Below, piece after piece: positions 5,722 to 11,952 of a stretch of DNA of 11,952 nucleotides. Positions within the stretch are counted from its first letter, which is position 1. Each line of letters starts with the position of its first letter. The stretch is taken from the NCBI GenBank assembly GCA_023423775.1, contig JAFAEZ010000218.1, forward strand, positions 1-11,952, read 5' to 3'. This stretch comes from Pseudomonadota bacterium (GTDB taxonomy: Bacteria; Pseudomonadota; Alphaproteobacteria; Sphingomonadales; Sphingomonadaceae). The notes under the pieces are model-generated. The model was given only the letters and a program-made list of their open reading frames with translations, was not told the DNA's origin and did no database searches. A program made the translations under genes and the position numbers.

Positions 5722-6480
5722 CTAGGTGCGACGGGCCGTCTCCAGCAGTTCCGCGGTGACCGGATAACCGATCCCCTCCGGGATGCAGAGCCATTGCAGC
5801 CCGTCCCGCTCCTCGATCCAGGGCACGATCTTTTGTACCGGATGGCGCTCGGCATCGGCACGGGCCTCTTCGACCGACGCGAAACGGGCGAGCCGTTCGA
5901 GATTGCGTCGCGTCGGGAAGATGATGCGGCCGCGGCCGGCGTTGGTATCGTCGAGCACCTGCTGCGCCGTCGTCCACAAGGTGCGCACCGCCTCGGCTTG
6001 CTGGGCAGCGCCAAGGACCGCTCCCGTCGGCGCCTCGGCAACGAAGAACAAGGTGTCGAAGCGGCGGGCCTCCTTGAAGGTGGGACACCAGCGCGTGAAC
6101 GGCGTGAGCGCCTGCAGATCGAGGCCCAGGCCGAGCGTGTCGAGCAGCACGGAGAATGGGGTGCCGTCCTCCAGCTCCTGCCGCATCTGGCTGATCTGTG
6201 CCGGAGTCGGGGCCGGCACCACGCCCGGCGCGATCCCCGCTTCCTCGATCGTCTCGCGGATCGCAGCAACGCGCCCCGCGCCATAGGTGATGCCCTCGCC
6301 GATCCGTTCGGCGAGCACGACATCGTCCGGATCGATCCGCCCGCCCGGGAAGACCAGAGCGCCCGGCGCGAAAGCCATCGCCTTGGTCCGTTCCATCATC
6401 AGCAGCTCGGGCGCACCGCCGGGGCCCGGGCGCATCAGGATCAAAGTCGCGGCCGGAATCGGATCGGGAAGCTCGGTCAT
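5722..6480 (-). CDS. Nudix hydrolase, NUDT19-like
   Basis: This encodes a 252-residue Nudix-fold protein. The Nudix box is split: VFPGGRIDPDD (43-53) holds the Gly-Gly start, and after an insert of about 22 residues RETIEEAGI (75-83) supplies the metal-binding RExxEExG core. Such an insert within the box and a long helical C-terminal part with TRWCPTFKEARRFDTLFFVA are typical of the NUDT19/RP2 branch, whose animal members hydrolyse CoA diphosphate bonds. The bacterial substrate is not established, so CoA or acyl-CoA pyrophosphohydrolase activity is only a guess. The metal-binding glutamates look intact. The ATG at 6480 is preceded by a purine-rich Shine-Dalgarno stretch (GGAGGGAGGAG). The gene is divergent from the oxidase operon, about 180 bp from its first start, and upstream of the extensin-like gene. 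Confidence 0.85.
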   Translation of the reverse strand: MTELPDPIPAATLILMRPGPGGAPELLMMERTKAMAFAPGALVFPGGRIDPDDVVLAERIGEGITYGAGRVAAIRETIEEAGIAPGVVPAPTPAQISQMRQELEDGTPFSVLLDTLGLGLDLQALTPFTRWCPTFKEARRFDTLFFVAEAPTGAVLGAAQQAEAVRTLWTTAQQVLDDTNAGRGRIIFPTRRNLERLARFASVEEARADAERHPVQKIVPWIEERDGLQWLCIPEGIGYPVTAELLETARRT

Positions 6481-6662
6481 CTCCTCCCTCCTAGCCGAGG
6501 GGTTTTTCGTGGCAAGCCAGCAACATGCCGCACGCTTCCCCCGGCGCGCCTTTCGATATATGGTTGCATCAGTTTGTTGGTGAGTTCCCGCGTGCCGGGT
6601 CGAACCACGTCTGGCTCCTTCCCGGAACCGTCGGGCGCTGTCGCCGCGGTAAGGGGATGTTG
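6481..6662. promoter_or_regulatory. Divergent upstream region, Nudix gene / oxidase operon
   Basis: This region of about 180 bp separates two divergent starts. The Nudix ribosome binding site is at 6481-6493. For the oxidase operon, AAGGGG at 6651-6656 serves the ATG at 6663. An A+T-richer patch around 6557-6590 is the most promoter-like part, but I find no convincing -35/-10 pair and no FNR-type TTGAT-N4-ATCAA palindrome. Oxygen or redox control therefore cannot be read from it. Confidence 0.4.
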
Positions 6663-7523
6663 ATGGCCGTCGCAGTCGTGATCGCCCTGCTGGTGCTGGC
6701 TACGATCGCCTTTCATTTGCTCAGCCCTTGGTGGATGACGCCGATCGCCTCGAACTGGAGCGCGATCGACACCGCCTTGATCGTGACGCTCTGGATCTGC
6801 GCCGTCGCCTTCGTCGCGCTGAACCTGTTCCTCGCTTACTCGCTCTACCGCTACCGCGCCCGGCCCGGCCACAGCGCCCATTACGAGCCTGAAAACGCGC
6901 GGCTCGAAAAGCGGCTTACCTTGTGGACCGGCCTCGGCATCGCCGGAATGCTCGCGCCCGGCCTCATCGCCTGGAACCAATATGTGACGGTGCCCGACGA
7001 TGCCGCGGTGATCGAAGCGACCGGCCAGCAGTGGCAATGGGGCTTCCGCTTCCCGGGCCAGGACGGCGTGCTCGGCACCGCGGCGGTCGCCCATATCAGC
7101 GCCGACAACCCGTTCGGCCTCAATCCGCTCGACCCCTATGGCAAGGACGACGTCCTGGTCGAGACCAACGAGCTGCATATGCCGCTCGGCAAGCCGGTCA
7201 AGATGGTGCTCCGCTCCAAGGACGTGCTGCACGATTTCTACGTGCCGCAATTCCGCGCCAAGATGGACCTTGTGCCCGGCATCGTCACCTATTTCTGGGT
7301 CACGCCGGCCCGGACCGGCACGTTCGAGATCCTCTGCGCCGAACTGTGTGGCGTCGGCCACCACGCCATGCGCGGCACCGTGGTTGTCGAGAGCCAAAAG
7401 GATTTCGACCGCTGGATGGGCGAGCAGATGACCTTCGGCCAAATCCTAGCCGGGGCGGAGGGCAGCCCAAAGGTGCAACTGGCGCAGGCGGGAGTGGCTG
7501 CGCCGCGGACGGGGGGACGCTGA
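6663..7523 (+). CDS. coxB: Cytochrome c oxidase subunit II (CuA subunit)
   Basis: This encodes a 286-residue membrane protein with a periplasmic C-terminal cupredoxin domain that accepts electrons from cytochrome c. Three hydrophobic segments are visible at about 2-20, 36-62 and 86-104; the first may act as a signal anchor. The aromatic electron-entry patch is QQWQWGFRF (122-130). The binuclear CuA site is complete: H190 in LHDFYVPQ, then C225, E227, C229, H233 and M236 in CAELCGVGHHAM. This distinguishes it from quinol oxidases, which lack CuA. There is no fused cytochrome c domain; a separate cytochrome is encoded at the operon's end. The frame is open from 6525, with ATGs at 6657 and 6663, and AAGGGG at 6651-6656 gives proper 6-nt spacing only for 6663. 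Its stop overlaps the next start as TGATG. The C-terminal 30 residues are probably flexible. Confidence 0.93.
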   Translation: MAVAVVIALLVLATIAFHLLSPWWMTPIASNWSAIDTALIVTLWICAVAFVALNLFLAYSLYRYRARPGHSAHYEPENARLEKRLTLWTGLGIAGMLAPGLIAWNQYVTVPDDAAVIEATGQQWQWGFRFPGQDGVLGTAAVAHISADNPFGLNPLDPYGKDDVLVETNELHMPLGKPVKMVLRSKDVLHDFYVPQFRAKMDLVPGIVTYFWVTPARTGTFEILCAELCGVGHHAMRGTVVVESQKDFDRWMGEQMTFGQILAGAEGSPKVQLAQAGVAAPRTGGR

Positions 7524-9268
7524 TGGCTACCGCAACGATTGCCGACGATCTCAGACCGCTCCATCACCCCAAGAGCTGGATCGGCAAATATGTCTGGAGC
7601 CAGGACCATAAAGTCATCGCCATCCAATATTCGCTGACCGCGATCGCGATCGGGCTGGTCGCGCTCGTCCTATCGGCCCTGATGCGCCTCCAGCTCGGCT
7701 TCCCCGACACGTTCCACTTCATCCAGCCGGAGAATTACCTCCAGTATGTCACCATGCACGGCATGATCATGGTCGTGTACCTGCTGACGGCTTTGCTGCT
7801 CGGCGGGTTCGGCAATTATCTGATCCCGCTGATGGTCGGCGCGCGCGACATGGTGTTCCCGTTCGTCAACATGCTGAGCTATTGGGTCTATCTGCTCGCG
7901 GTGCTGGTGCTGGTGGCGAGCTTCTTCGTGCCGGGGGGCCCGACCGGCGCCGGCTGGACGCTCTATCCGCCGCAAACGATCCTAGAGGGCACGCCGGGGC
8001 ACCAATATGGCATCATCCTGATGCTGGCCTCGCTCGCCATCTTCGTCGTCGCCTTCACCATGGGCGGCCTCAACTACGTCACCACCGTCCTGCAGGCGCG
8101 CACCAAGGGCATGACCTTGATGCGCATGCCCTGTTCGGTGTGGGGCATCTTCGTGGCCTCGATCATGGGCCTGCTCGCCTTCCCGGCGCTGTTCGTCGCC
8201 TGCATCATGATGCTGCTCGACGGGGTCGTCGGCACCAGCTTCTTCATGCCGGCCATCGCCTCGATGGGGAAGGAACTGGGCTATGAGGGCGGCTCGCCGA
8301 TCCTGTTCCAGCACCTCTTCTGGTTCTTCGGCCACCCTGAAGTCTATATCGTCGCCCTGCCCGCCTTCGGCATCGTGTCGGACCTGATCGCGGTTCACGC
8401 GCGCAAGAACATCTTCGGCTACCGGATGATGGTCTGGGCGATCGTGATCATCGGCGCGCTCTCCTTCTTCGTCTGGGCGCACCACATGTACGTCTCGGGC
8501 ATGAACCCCTATTTCGGATTCTTCTTCGCCACCTCGACCCTGATCATCGCCATCCCGACCGCGATCAAGGTCTACAATTGGCTGCTGACGCTGTGGCGCG
8601 GCGACATCCATTTGCGCGTGCCGATGCTGTTCGCGATCGGCTTCCTGTTCACCTTCATTCATGGCGGCCTTTCGGGCCTGTTCCTCGGCAATGTCAGCGT
8701 CGACGTGCCGCTCAGCGACACCTTCTTCGTGATCGGCCATTTCCACATGGTGATGGGCGTCTCGCCGATCCTCGTCATCTTCGGCGCCATCTACCATTGG
8801 TATCCGAAGATCACCGGCCGGATGTGGAACGAGACGCTCGGCAAGCTCCATTTCTGGATCACCTTTCTTGGCGTCTACGCGATCTTCCTGCCGATGCATT
8901 ATCTCGGCATGCTCGGCGTGCCGCGGCGCTATTTCGCGCTCGGCGAGACCGCCTTCATCCCCCCTTCCGCCCATCTCGCCAACGAATGGATCACGATCGC
9001 GGCCCTGGTCGTGTTCGCGGCGCAGATGCTGTTCTTCTACAATATGATCTGGAGCCTGTTCCGGGGACCGAAGGCCGATCCCAATCCGTGGGGCGCGGCC
9101 TCGCTCGAATGGCAGACGCCGCAGACGCCGCCCGCGCACGGCAATTGGGGCCCGGCCCTGCCGGTCGTCTATCGCTGGGCCTATGATTACAGCGTGCCGG
9201 GCGCGGACCGCGATTTCACGCCCCAGACCGAGCCCCCGGGCGGCGCCGGAAGGTACCACGCGACATGA
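7523..9268 (+). CDS. coxA: Cytochrome c oxidase subunit I, A1-type heme-copper oxidase
   Basis: This encodes a 581-residue catalytic subunit with about 12 membrane helices, which reduces O2 to water and pumps protons. Metal ligands are all in place: H79 (VTMHGM) and H408 for low-spin heme a, H406 (GHFHMV) for heme a3, and H271, H320 and H321 for CuB. Y275 in GHPEVYI is the residue normally crosslinked to H271. E273 in the same motif marks the A1 type. By comparison with Paracoccus subunit I, the D-channel residues D109 and N116 (GARDMVFPFVNMLSYW) and the K-channel residues S286, T346 and K349 (PTAIKVYNW) are present. The C-terminus extends about 60 residues past the last helix and is Pro-rich. 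The ATG at 7523 overlaps the subunit II stop by one base. The same frame is open upstream to 6923, but that part is an out-of-frame shadow of coxB. Confidence 0.96.
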   Translation: MATATIADDLRPLHHPKSWIGKYVWSQDHKVIAIQYSLTAIAIGLVALVLSALMRLQLGFPDTFHFIQPENYLQYVTMHGMIMVVYLLTALLLGGFGNYLIPLMVGARDMVFPFVNMLSYWVYLLAVLVLVASFFVPGGPTGAGWTLYPPQTILEGTPGHQYGIILMLASLAIFVVAFTMGGLNYVTTVLQARTKGMTLMRMPCSVWGIFVASIMGLLAFPALFVACIMMLLDGVVGTSFFMPAIASMGKELGYEGGSPILFQHLFWFFGHPEVYIVALPAFGIVSDLIAVHARKNIFGYRMMVWAIVIIGALSFFVWAHHMYVSGMNPYFGFFFATSTLIIAIPTAIKVYNWLLTLWRGDIHLRVPMLFAIGFLFTFIHGGLSGLFLGNVSVDVPLSDTFFVIGHFHMVMGVSPILVIFGAIYHWYPKITGRMWNETLGKLHFWITFLGVYAIFLPMHYLGMLGVPRRYFALGETAFIPPSAHLANEWITIAALVVFAAQMLFFYNMIWSLFRGPKADPNPWGAASLEWQTPQTPPAHGNWGPALPVVYRWAYDYSVPGADRDFTPQTEPPGGAGRYHAT

Positions 9269-9900
9269 GCCTCCTCGGCCGCCTCACCGAGAAGAGCTGG
9301 GAGCAGGAGGGCGTCGATCCGACCCTCGATCCCGCGCTCTACCGCCCCTCGGCCGCTTCCGTCGGCCTGAAGGTCTTCTTCGGGGTCGTCGCCATGCTCT
9401 TCGGCCTGGTGACCATGGCCTATGTGATGCGGATGGGCACGGTCGCGATGGAGCATGGCCCGGTCAGCGACTGGCGACCGATGCCCGATCCGCCTTTGCT
9501 GTGGATCAACAGCGCCATCCTGCTCCTCTCGAGCTTCGCTTGGGAAGCGGCCCGCGCCGGCGCGCGGATCGGGCGCGGCCTTTTGCTGTTTGCCGGCGTG
9601 CTCGCGGCCGGCCTGCTTGCCTTGTTGTTCCTCGCCGGCCAGCTGGCGCTCTGGGCCCAATATGCGGGGCGCGGCTATTATGCCGGGGCCAACCCCTCTT
9701 ATTCCTTCTTCTACCTGATCACCGGACTGCACGGCCTGCACCTGCTCGGCGGGCTCTATTTCTGGGGGCGGACGGTGTCGCGTCTGCTCGCCGGCGCCGA
9801 CGCCGGAGCGGTCCGCGCGACGATCGATCTGTGCGCCGCTTACTGGCATTTCCTGCTCGTCGTCTGGCTCGTCATGCTGGGGCTGCTGATATCGACCTGA
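9265..9900 (+). CDS. Heme-copper oxidase subunit III family protein, first copy
   Basis: This encodes a 211-residue membrane protein with about five helices (approximately 34-56, 77-97, 104-127, 145-167 and 190-209). The signature near the C-terminus, SFFYLITGLHGLHLLGG (147-163) followed by AAYWHFLLVVWLVMLGLL (191-208), matches the last helices of subunit III. The N-terminal half is divergent: a soluble stretch of about 30 residues, then a helix without the conserved acidic residue usual in helix III of mitochondrial subunit III. Subunit III has no cofactor and stabilises proton uptake into the D-channel of subunit I. The ATG overlaps the coxA stop by four bases (ATGA), indicating tight coupling. 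A second, more canonical subunit III follows after 18 bp, so this copy may be an accessory paralog. Confidence 0.85.
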   Translation: MSLLGRLTEKSWEQEGVDPTLDPALYRPSAASVGLKVFFGVVAMLFGLVTMAYVMRMGTVAMEHGPVSDWRPMPDPPLLWINSAILLLSSFAWEAARAGARIGRGLLLFAGVLAAGLLALLFLAGQLALWAQYAGRGYYAGANPSYSFFYLITGLHGLHLLGGLYFWGRTVSRLLAGADAGAVRATIDLCAAYWHFLLVVWLVMLGLLIST

Positions 9901-9918
9901 ACCTACGGGAGTGACTGG

Positions 9919-10608
9919 ATGTCGACCGTGATTCACCAGGAGGAAGGCGCCGGGCCGCCCGAGGCCCTGCGCGACTTCGCCCGCGACTGGGCCGCCGACC
10001 AGGAGGTGTTCCGGCACGTCCACTGGGGCAAGGCCATGATGTGGATCTTCCTCCTCTCGGACACCTTCATCTTCTCCTGCTTCCTCACCTCCTACATGAC
10101 CATGCGCTCGTCGGTGACGGTGCCCTGGCCCAATCCCAGCGAAGTGTTCGCGCTGACCATCGGCGGCCAGTCGATCCCCCTGATCCTGATCGCGATCATG
10201 ACCTTCGTCCTGATCAGCTCGTCGGGCACGATGGCGATGGCGGTGAATTTCGGCTACCGGCGCAACCGCAAGGTGACGGCCGCGCTGATGTTCGCCACCG
10301 CTTTGCTCGGCGCGACCTTCGTCGGCATGCAGGCGTTCGAATGGTCGAAGCTGATCGCCGAGGGGGTTCGCCCGTGGGGCAACCCGATGGGCGCGGCCCA
10401 GTTCGGCGCCTCCTTCTTCATGATCACCGGCTTTCACGGCCTCCACGTCTCGGCCGGCGTGATCATGCTGCTGATCGTCGCTTCCAAGGTCCTGCGCGGC
10501 CATTACGACCGCAGCGGCGATTACAGCGCTGTCGAGATTGCCGGCCTCTATTGGCACTTCGTCGACCTCGTCTGGGTCTTCATCTTCGCCTTCTTCTATC
10601 TGTGGTGA
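9919..10608 (+). CDS. coxC: Cytochrome c oxidase subunit III, second copy
   Basis: This encodes a 229-residue protein with about five membrane helices and typical subunit III landmarks: HWGKAMMWIFLLSDTFIFSC (35-54), GMQAFEW (136-142), FFMITGFHGLHVSAG (166-180) and EIAGLYWHFVDLVWVFIF (206-223). At the position where mitochondrial-type subunit III has a conserved Glu (SEVLFF-like), this protein has Asp48 (LSDTFIF), a substitution also seen in other bacterial branches. It should pack against subunit I and support proton delivery and enzyme stability. The start is preceded by an ACGGGAG ribosome binding site, and the gene begins 18 bp after the first subunit III copy. The two copies share the C-terminal pattern but differ clearly in the first half, so this is not a recent duplication. 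Confidence 0.9.
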   Translation: MSTVIHQEEGAGPPEALRDFARDWAADQEVFRHVHWGKAMMWIFLLSDTFIFSCFLTSYMTMRSSVTVPWPNPSEVFALTIGGQSIPLILIAIMTFVLISSSGTMAMAVNFGYRRNRKVTAALMFATALLGATFVGMQAFEWSKLIAEGVRPWGNPMGAAQFGASFFMITGFHGLHVSAGVIMLLIVASKVLRGHYDRSGDYSAVEIAGLYWHFVDLVWVFIFAFFYLW

Positions 10609-10618
10609 GGGTCCCGCC

Positions 10619-10993
10619 ATGAACCACGAAACCGCCCGCCATTCCGAAGCCGCCCACGCGGTACAGGCCCCGCCGGCCGCCGACCACCCGACCCACCCGA
10701 TCGGCGTCTATCTCAAGGTCTGGGCCTATCTCTTCGTGCTGAGCGGCATGTCCTATGCGGTCGATTATTTCGCGGTGCAGGGGATGCTGCGGTGGGTGCT
10801 GATCATCACCTTCATGCTGCTCAAGGCCGGGCTGATCGTCGCCATCTTCATGCACATGGCGTGGGAGCGCATGGCTTTGGTCTACGCGATCCTGGTGCCG
10901 CCGCTCGCCTTGCTGACCTTGGTGTGGCTGATGTGGATCGACTCCGATTACACCTTCTGGACGCGCATCCTCTTCTTCGACGGGAGCGGCTGA
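10619..10993 (+). CDS. Cytochrome c oxidase subunit IV-like protein (COX4_pro/CyoD type)
   Basis: This encodes a 124-residue protein with a His/Ala/Pro-rich soluble N-terminus (about 25 residues) and three membrane helices at about 29-48, 57-79 and 86-106. The segment LLKAGLIVAIFMHMAWE (67-83) is the characteristic core of the bacterial subunit IV/CyoD family, small subunits that stabilise the oxidase complex and carry no cofactor. The ATG at 10619 lies 10 nt after the coxC stop, with AGGG at 10608-10611 seven nt upstream. Its stop codon is immediately followed by the ATG of the cytochrome c gene. Position in the operon and the three-helix pattern agree with the assignment. Confidence 0.88.
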   Translation: MNHETARHSEAAHAVQAPPAADHPTHPIGVYLKVWAYLFVLSGMSYAVDYFAVQGMLRWVLIITFMLLKAGLIVAIFMHMAWERMALVYAILVPPLALLTLVWLMWIDSDYTFWTRILFFDGSG

Positions 10994-11680
10994 ATGAACC
11001 GGTGGCAATGGACCCAGACCGGCGCCGCGGTGAGCGCCGCCATCCTCGTCGCCGCCGGCAGCTACTGGTTCGCCGGCCAGGTGATGAAGCCGCCTTTTCC
11101 GGAAGGGCGCGCCTACCAGGTGGACGGCGTGCCGCCGGTCGACCTGGCCGGGCTCCAGCGCAGTTGGCCGTCCGGCTTGCGGCGCCCCGGCGAGCCGACC
11201 GAGCTGCGCGGCTATATGGGATCGATCGAGAAAGCCGTGCTGCCGGTCGGCGCCGCGGCCGGCCCCGCCGTGCCTGCGGCTCCCGTCGATCTCGGCACAT
11301 TGCTCGCGTCCGCCGATCCCGCCCGCGGCAAAGGCACGGCGGCGGTCTGCGGGAGCTGCCATACATTCGACCCCGGCGGCGCCAACCGGGTCGGCCCCAA
11401 TCTCTGGGCGGTGGTCGGCCGCCCAGTCGGCAGCCAGTCCGGCTTCGCTTATTCGCCGGCGATAGCGGGCCACGGCGGGACCTGGGATTATGCGACGCTC
11501 GACCGCTATCTCGCCGGCCCGGCCAGGGCGATCCCGGGCAACAAGATGGCGTTCAATGGTATCCGCAACCCGCGCGACCGCGCCAATCTCCTCGCCTATC
11601 TCGGCACCCTCAACACCACCCCCACCCCCTATCCGCCTCCGCAACAACCGGCCGGGAGCGCGGCCGAAACAGTGCGGTGA
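10994..11680 (+). CDS. Membrane-anchored class I c-type cytochrome
   Basis: This encodes a 228-residue protein with an N-terminal membrane anchor (about residues 10-28), a Pro/Ala-rich periplasmic linker of about 75 residues, and one cytochrome c domain (about 103-207). Heme attachment is CGSCH (119-123). Met185 in PGNKMAFNGI is the probable sixth ligand, and FDPGGANRVGPNLWAVVGR (125-143) is the usual segment after the heme site in mitochondrial-type cytochromes c. Such anchored cytochromes (compare CycM/c552 of Paracoccus) pass electrons from the bc1 complex to CuA. As subunit II has no fused cytochrome domain, this protein is the probable dedicated donor. The ATG follows the stop of the subunit IV-like gene with no gap. 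The C-terminal 20 residues are Pro/Gln-rich and probably disordered. It is the last gene of the operon. Confidence 0.92.
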   Translation: MNRWQWTQTGAAVSAAILVAAGSYWFAGQVMKPPFPEGRAYQVDGVPPVDLAGLQRSWPSGLRRPGEPTELRGYMGSIEKAVLPVGAAAGPAVPAAPVDLGTLLASADPARGKGTAAVCGSCHTFDPGGANRVGPNLWAVVGRPVGSQSGFAYSPAIAGHGGTWDYATLDRYLAGPARAIPGNKMAFNGIRNPRDRANLLAYLGTLNTTPTPYPPPQQPAGSAAETVR

Positions 11681-11776
11681 CCGGCGCTTGTAGTCACTCC
11701 TGAAGCTTCCGACGGAATGGAGCCAGGGCGCCTAGACGAATTGCCGACATTCGTGTGACCGGTGCAGCTCAGTGGC
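11681..11776. other. Intergenic gap between convergent genes
   Basis: These 96 bp separate the end of the oxidase operon from the convergent membrane-protein gene. The only structure seen is a weak 6-bp inverted repeat, ACGAAT (11736-11741) and ATTCGT (11749-11754), with a 7-nt loop. It could contribute to termination but has no T-run. No gene is apparent. Confidence 0.4.
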
Positions 11777-11952
11777 TTAAAAGACTATCCCCGGCCGGGC
11801 GATCATCAGCCAGAAGATCGCCAATACGGCGGCGAACGCGGGAAAGCCGAAGGCGAACCACCAGCGGAACAAGCGGTGATATTCGCTCGGCAGCGGCGTT
11901 CCGGCACCGACCGCGCTGCGCGCCAGATTCCGCATGCGCGACTGCATCCACA
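11777..11952 (-). CDS. Integral membrane protein resembling DUF2269 (partial, C-terminal end)
   Basis: Only the last 58 codons are in the window; the gene continues past the right edge. The visible part has a short soluble segment (SRMRNLARSAVGAGTPLPSE) followed by YHRLFRWWFAFGFPAFAAVL and AIFWLMIARPGIVF, then TAA. The Tyr-His/Arg-Leu-Phe-Arg-x-Trp-Phe-Ala start of the last helix and its FWLMxARP end resemble the C-terminus of DUF2269 integral membrane proteins, whose function is unknown. It is convergent with the oxidase operon and so not cotranscribed with it. The family call rests on a short segment and is tentative. Another frame over the same bases gives a 60-codon Arg-rich reading that I reject. 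Confidence 0.6.
   Translation of the reverse strand, partial: WMQSRMRNLARSAVGAGTPLPSEYHRLFRWWFAFGFPAFAAVLAIFWLMIARPGIVF

Noticed and set aside
6525..6662. 46-codon N-terminal extension of coxB
   Set aside because: It shows no homology-like pattern and no ribosome binding site, while AAGGGG is correctly placed for the ATG at 6663.
5659..6663. 334-codon open frame on the plus strand
   Set aside because: It is antisense to the Nudix hydrolase, Arg-rich and without recognisable domains.
6923..7522. 200-codon N-terminal extension of coxA
   Set aside because: It would overlap coxB in another frame and reads as Arg/Pro-rich noise. The family N-terminus and the TGATG junction place the start at 7523.
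7982..9259. 425-codon open frame on the minus strand
   Set aside because: It lies antisense to coxA, is rich in Arg, Asp, Glu and His from complementary G+C-rich codons, and has no family motif. It is a shadow of a certain gene.
9187..10620. 477-codon open frame on the minus strand
   Set aside because: It is antisense to both subunit III genes, with low-complexity Glu/Asp/His/Arg composition. The sense strand encodes clear membrane proteins.
11761..11785. tRNA-like string GGTGCAGCTCAGTGGCTTAA
   Set aside because: It resembles a tRNA D-arm, but no acceptor pairing, anticodon stem or T-arm follows, and the stop region of a coding frame overlaps it.
1..11952. CRISPR array, insertion sequence, prophage or defence island
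   Set aside because: I saw no direct-repeat array, transposase, integrase, terminal inverted repeats or known defence proteins on either strand.

Overview
This G+C-rich window looks like chromosomal DNA of an alphaproteobacterium, most likely from the Sphingomonadales. I base this on the gene families, which include a short SWIB protein, an extensin-like LAS peptidase, a NUDT19-like Nudix hydrolase and an aa3-type oxidase with a separate membrane-bound cytochrome c. The order-level placement is inference, because no rRNA or other phylogenetic marker is present.

Layout, left to right. (1) Positions 1-397 hold the N-terminal part of a LigB/DODA-type extradiol dioxygenase on the minus strand, cut by the window edge. 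(2) Positions 398-964 hold no convincing gene, only one exact DnaA-box-like 9-mer and one strong stem-loop. (3) Positions 965-3618 are a compact minus-strand run: a MurC/Mpl-like Mur ligase, an OsmC-family protein abutting it, a secreted cysteine-free cupredoxin-like protein, and a small Ala/Lys-rich protein translationally coupled to the cupredoxin. (4) Divergent from the Mur ligase on the plus strand are an LD-carboxypeptidase (ldcA) and a 95-residue SWIB/MDM2-domain protein. (5) A pair of hairpins at 4879-4931 separates these from a convergent minus-strand pair: an extensin-like LAS metallopeptidase and a Nudix hydrolase. (6) Positions 6663-11680 are a tight plus-strand operon for a heme-copper cytochrome c oxidase: subunit II (CuA), subunit I (A1-type), two different subunit III proteins, a subunit IV-like protein and a membrane-anchored c-type cytochrome. 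(7) The right edge holds the C-terminus of a minus-strand membrane protein resembling DUF2269.

How the genes may work together. LdcA should trim the terminal D-Ala from recycled muropeptide tetrapeptides, and the divergent Mur ligase could reattach recycled peptide to UDP-MurNAc. The pair therefore looks like a peptidoglycan-recycling module, although the ligase has unusual motifs that leave its substrate open. The oxidase operon encodes a complete electron path: membrane cytochrome c to CuA on subunit II, then heme a and heme a3/CuB on subunit I, with D- and K-channel residues present. No heme A synthesis or copper-chaperone genes lie in the window.

There is no mobile element, CRISPR array, phage gene or defence system here. 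The items most worth a second look are the atypical Mur ligase/LdcA pair, the doubled subunit III, the cysteine-free cupredoxin and the gene-free stretch at 398-964.
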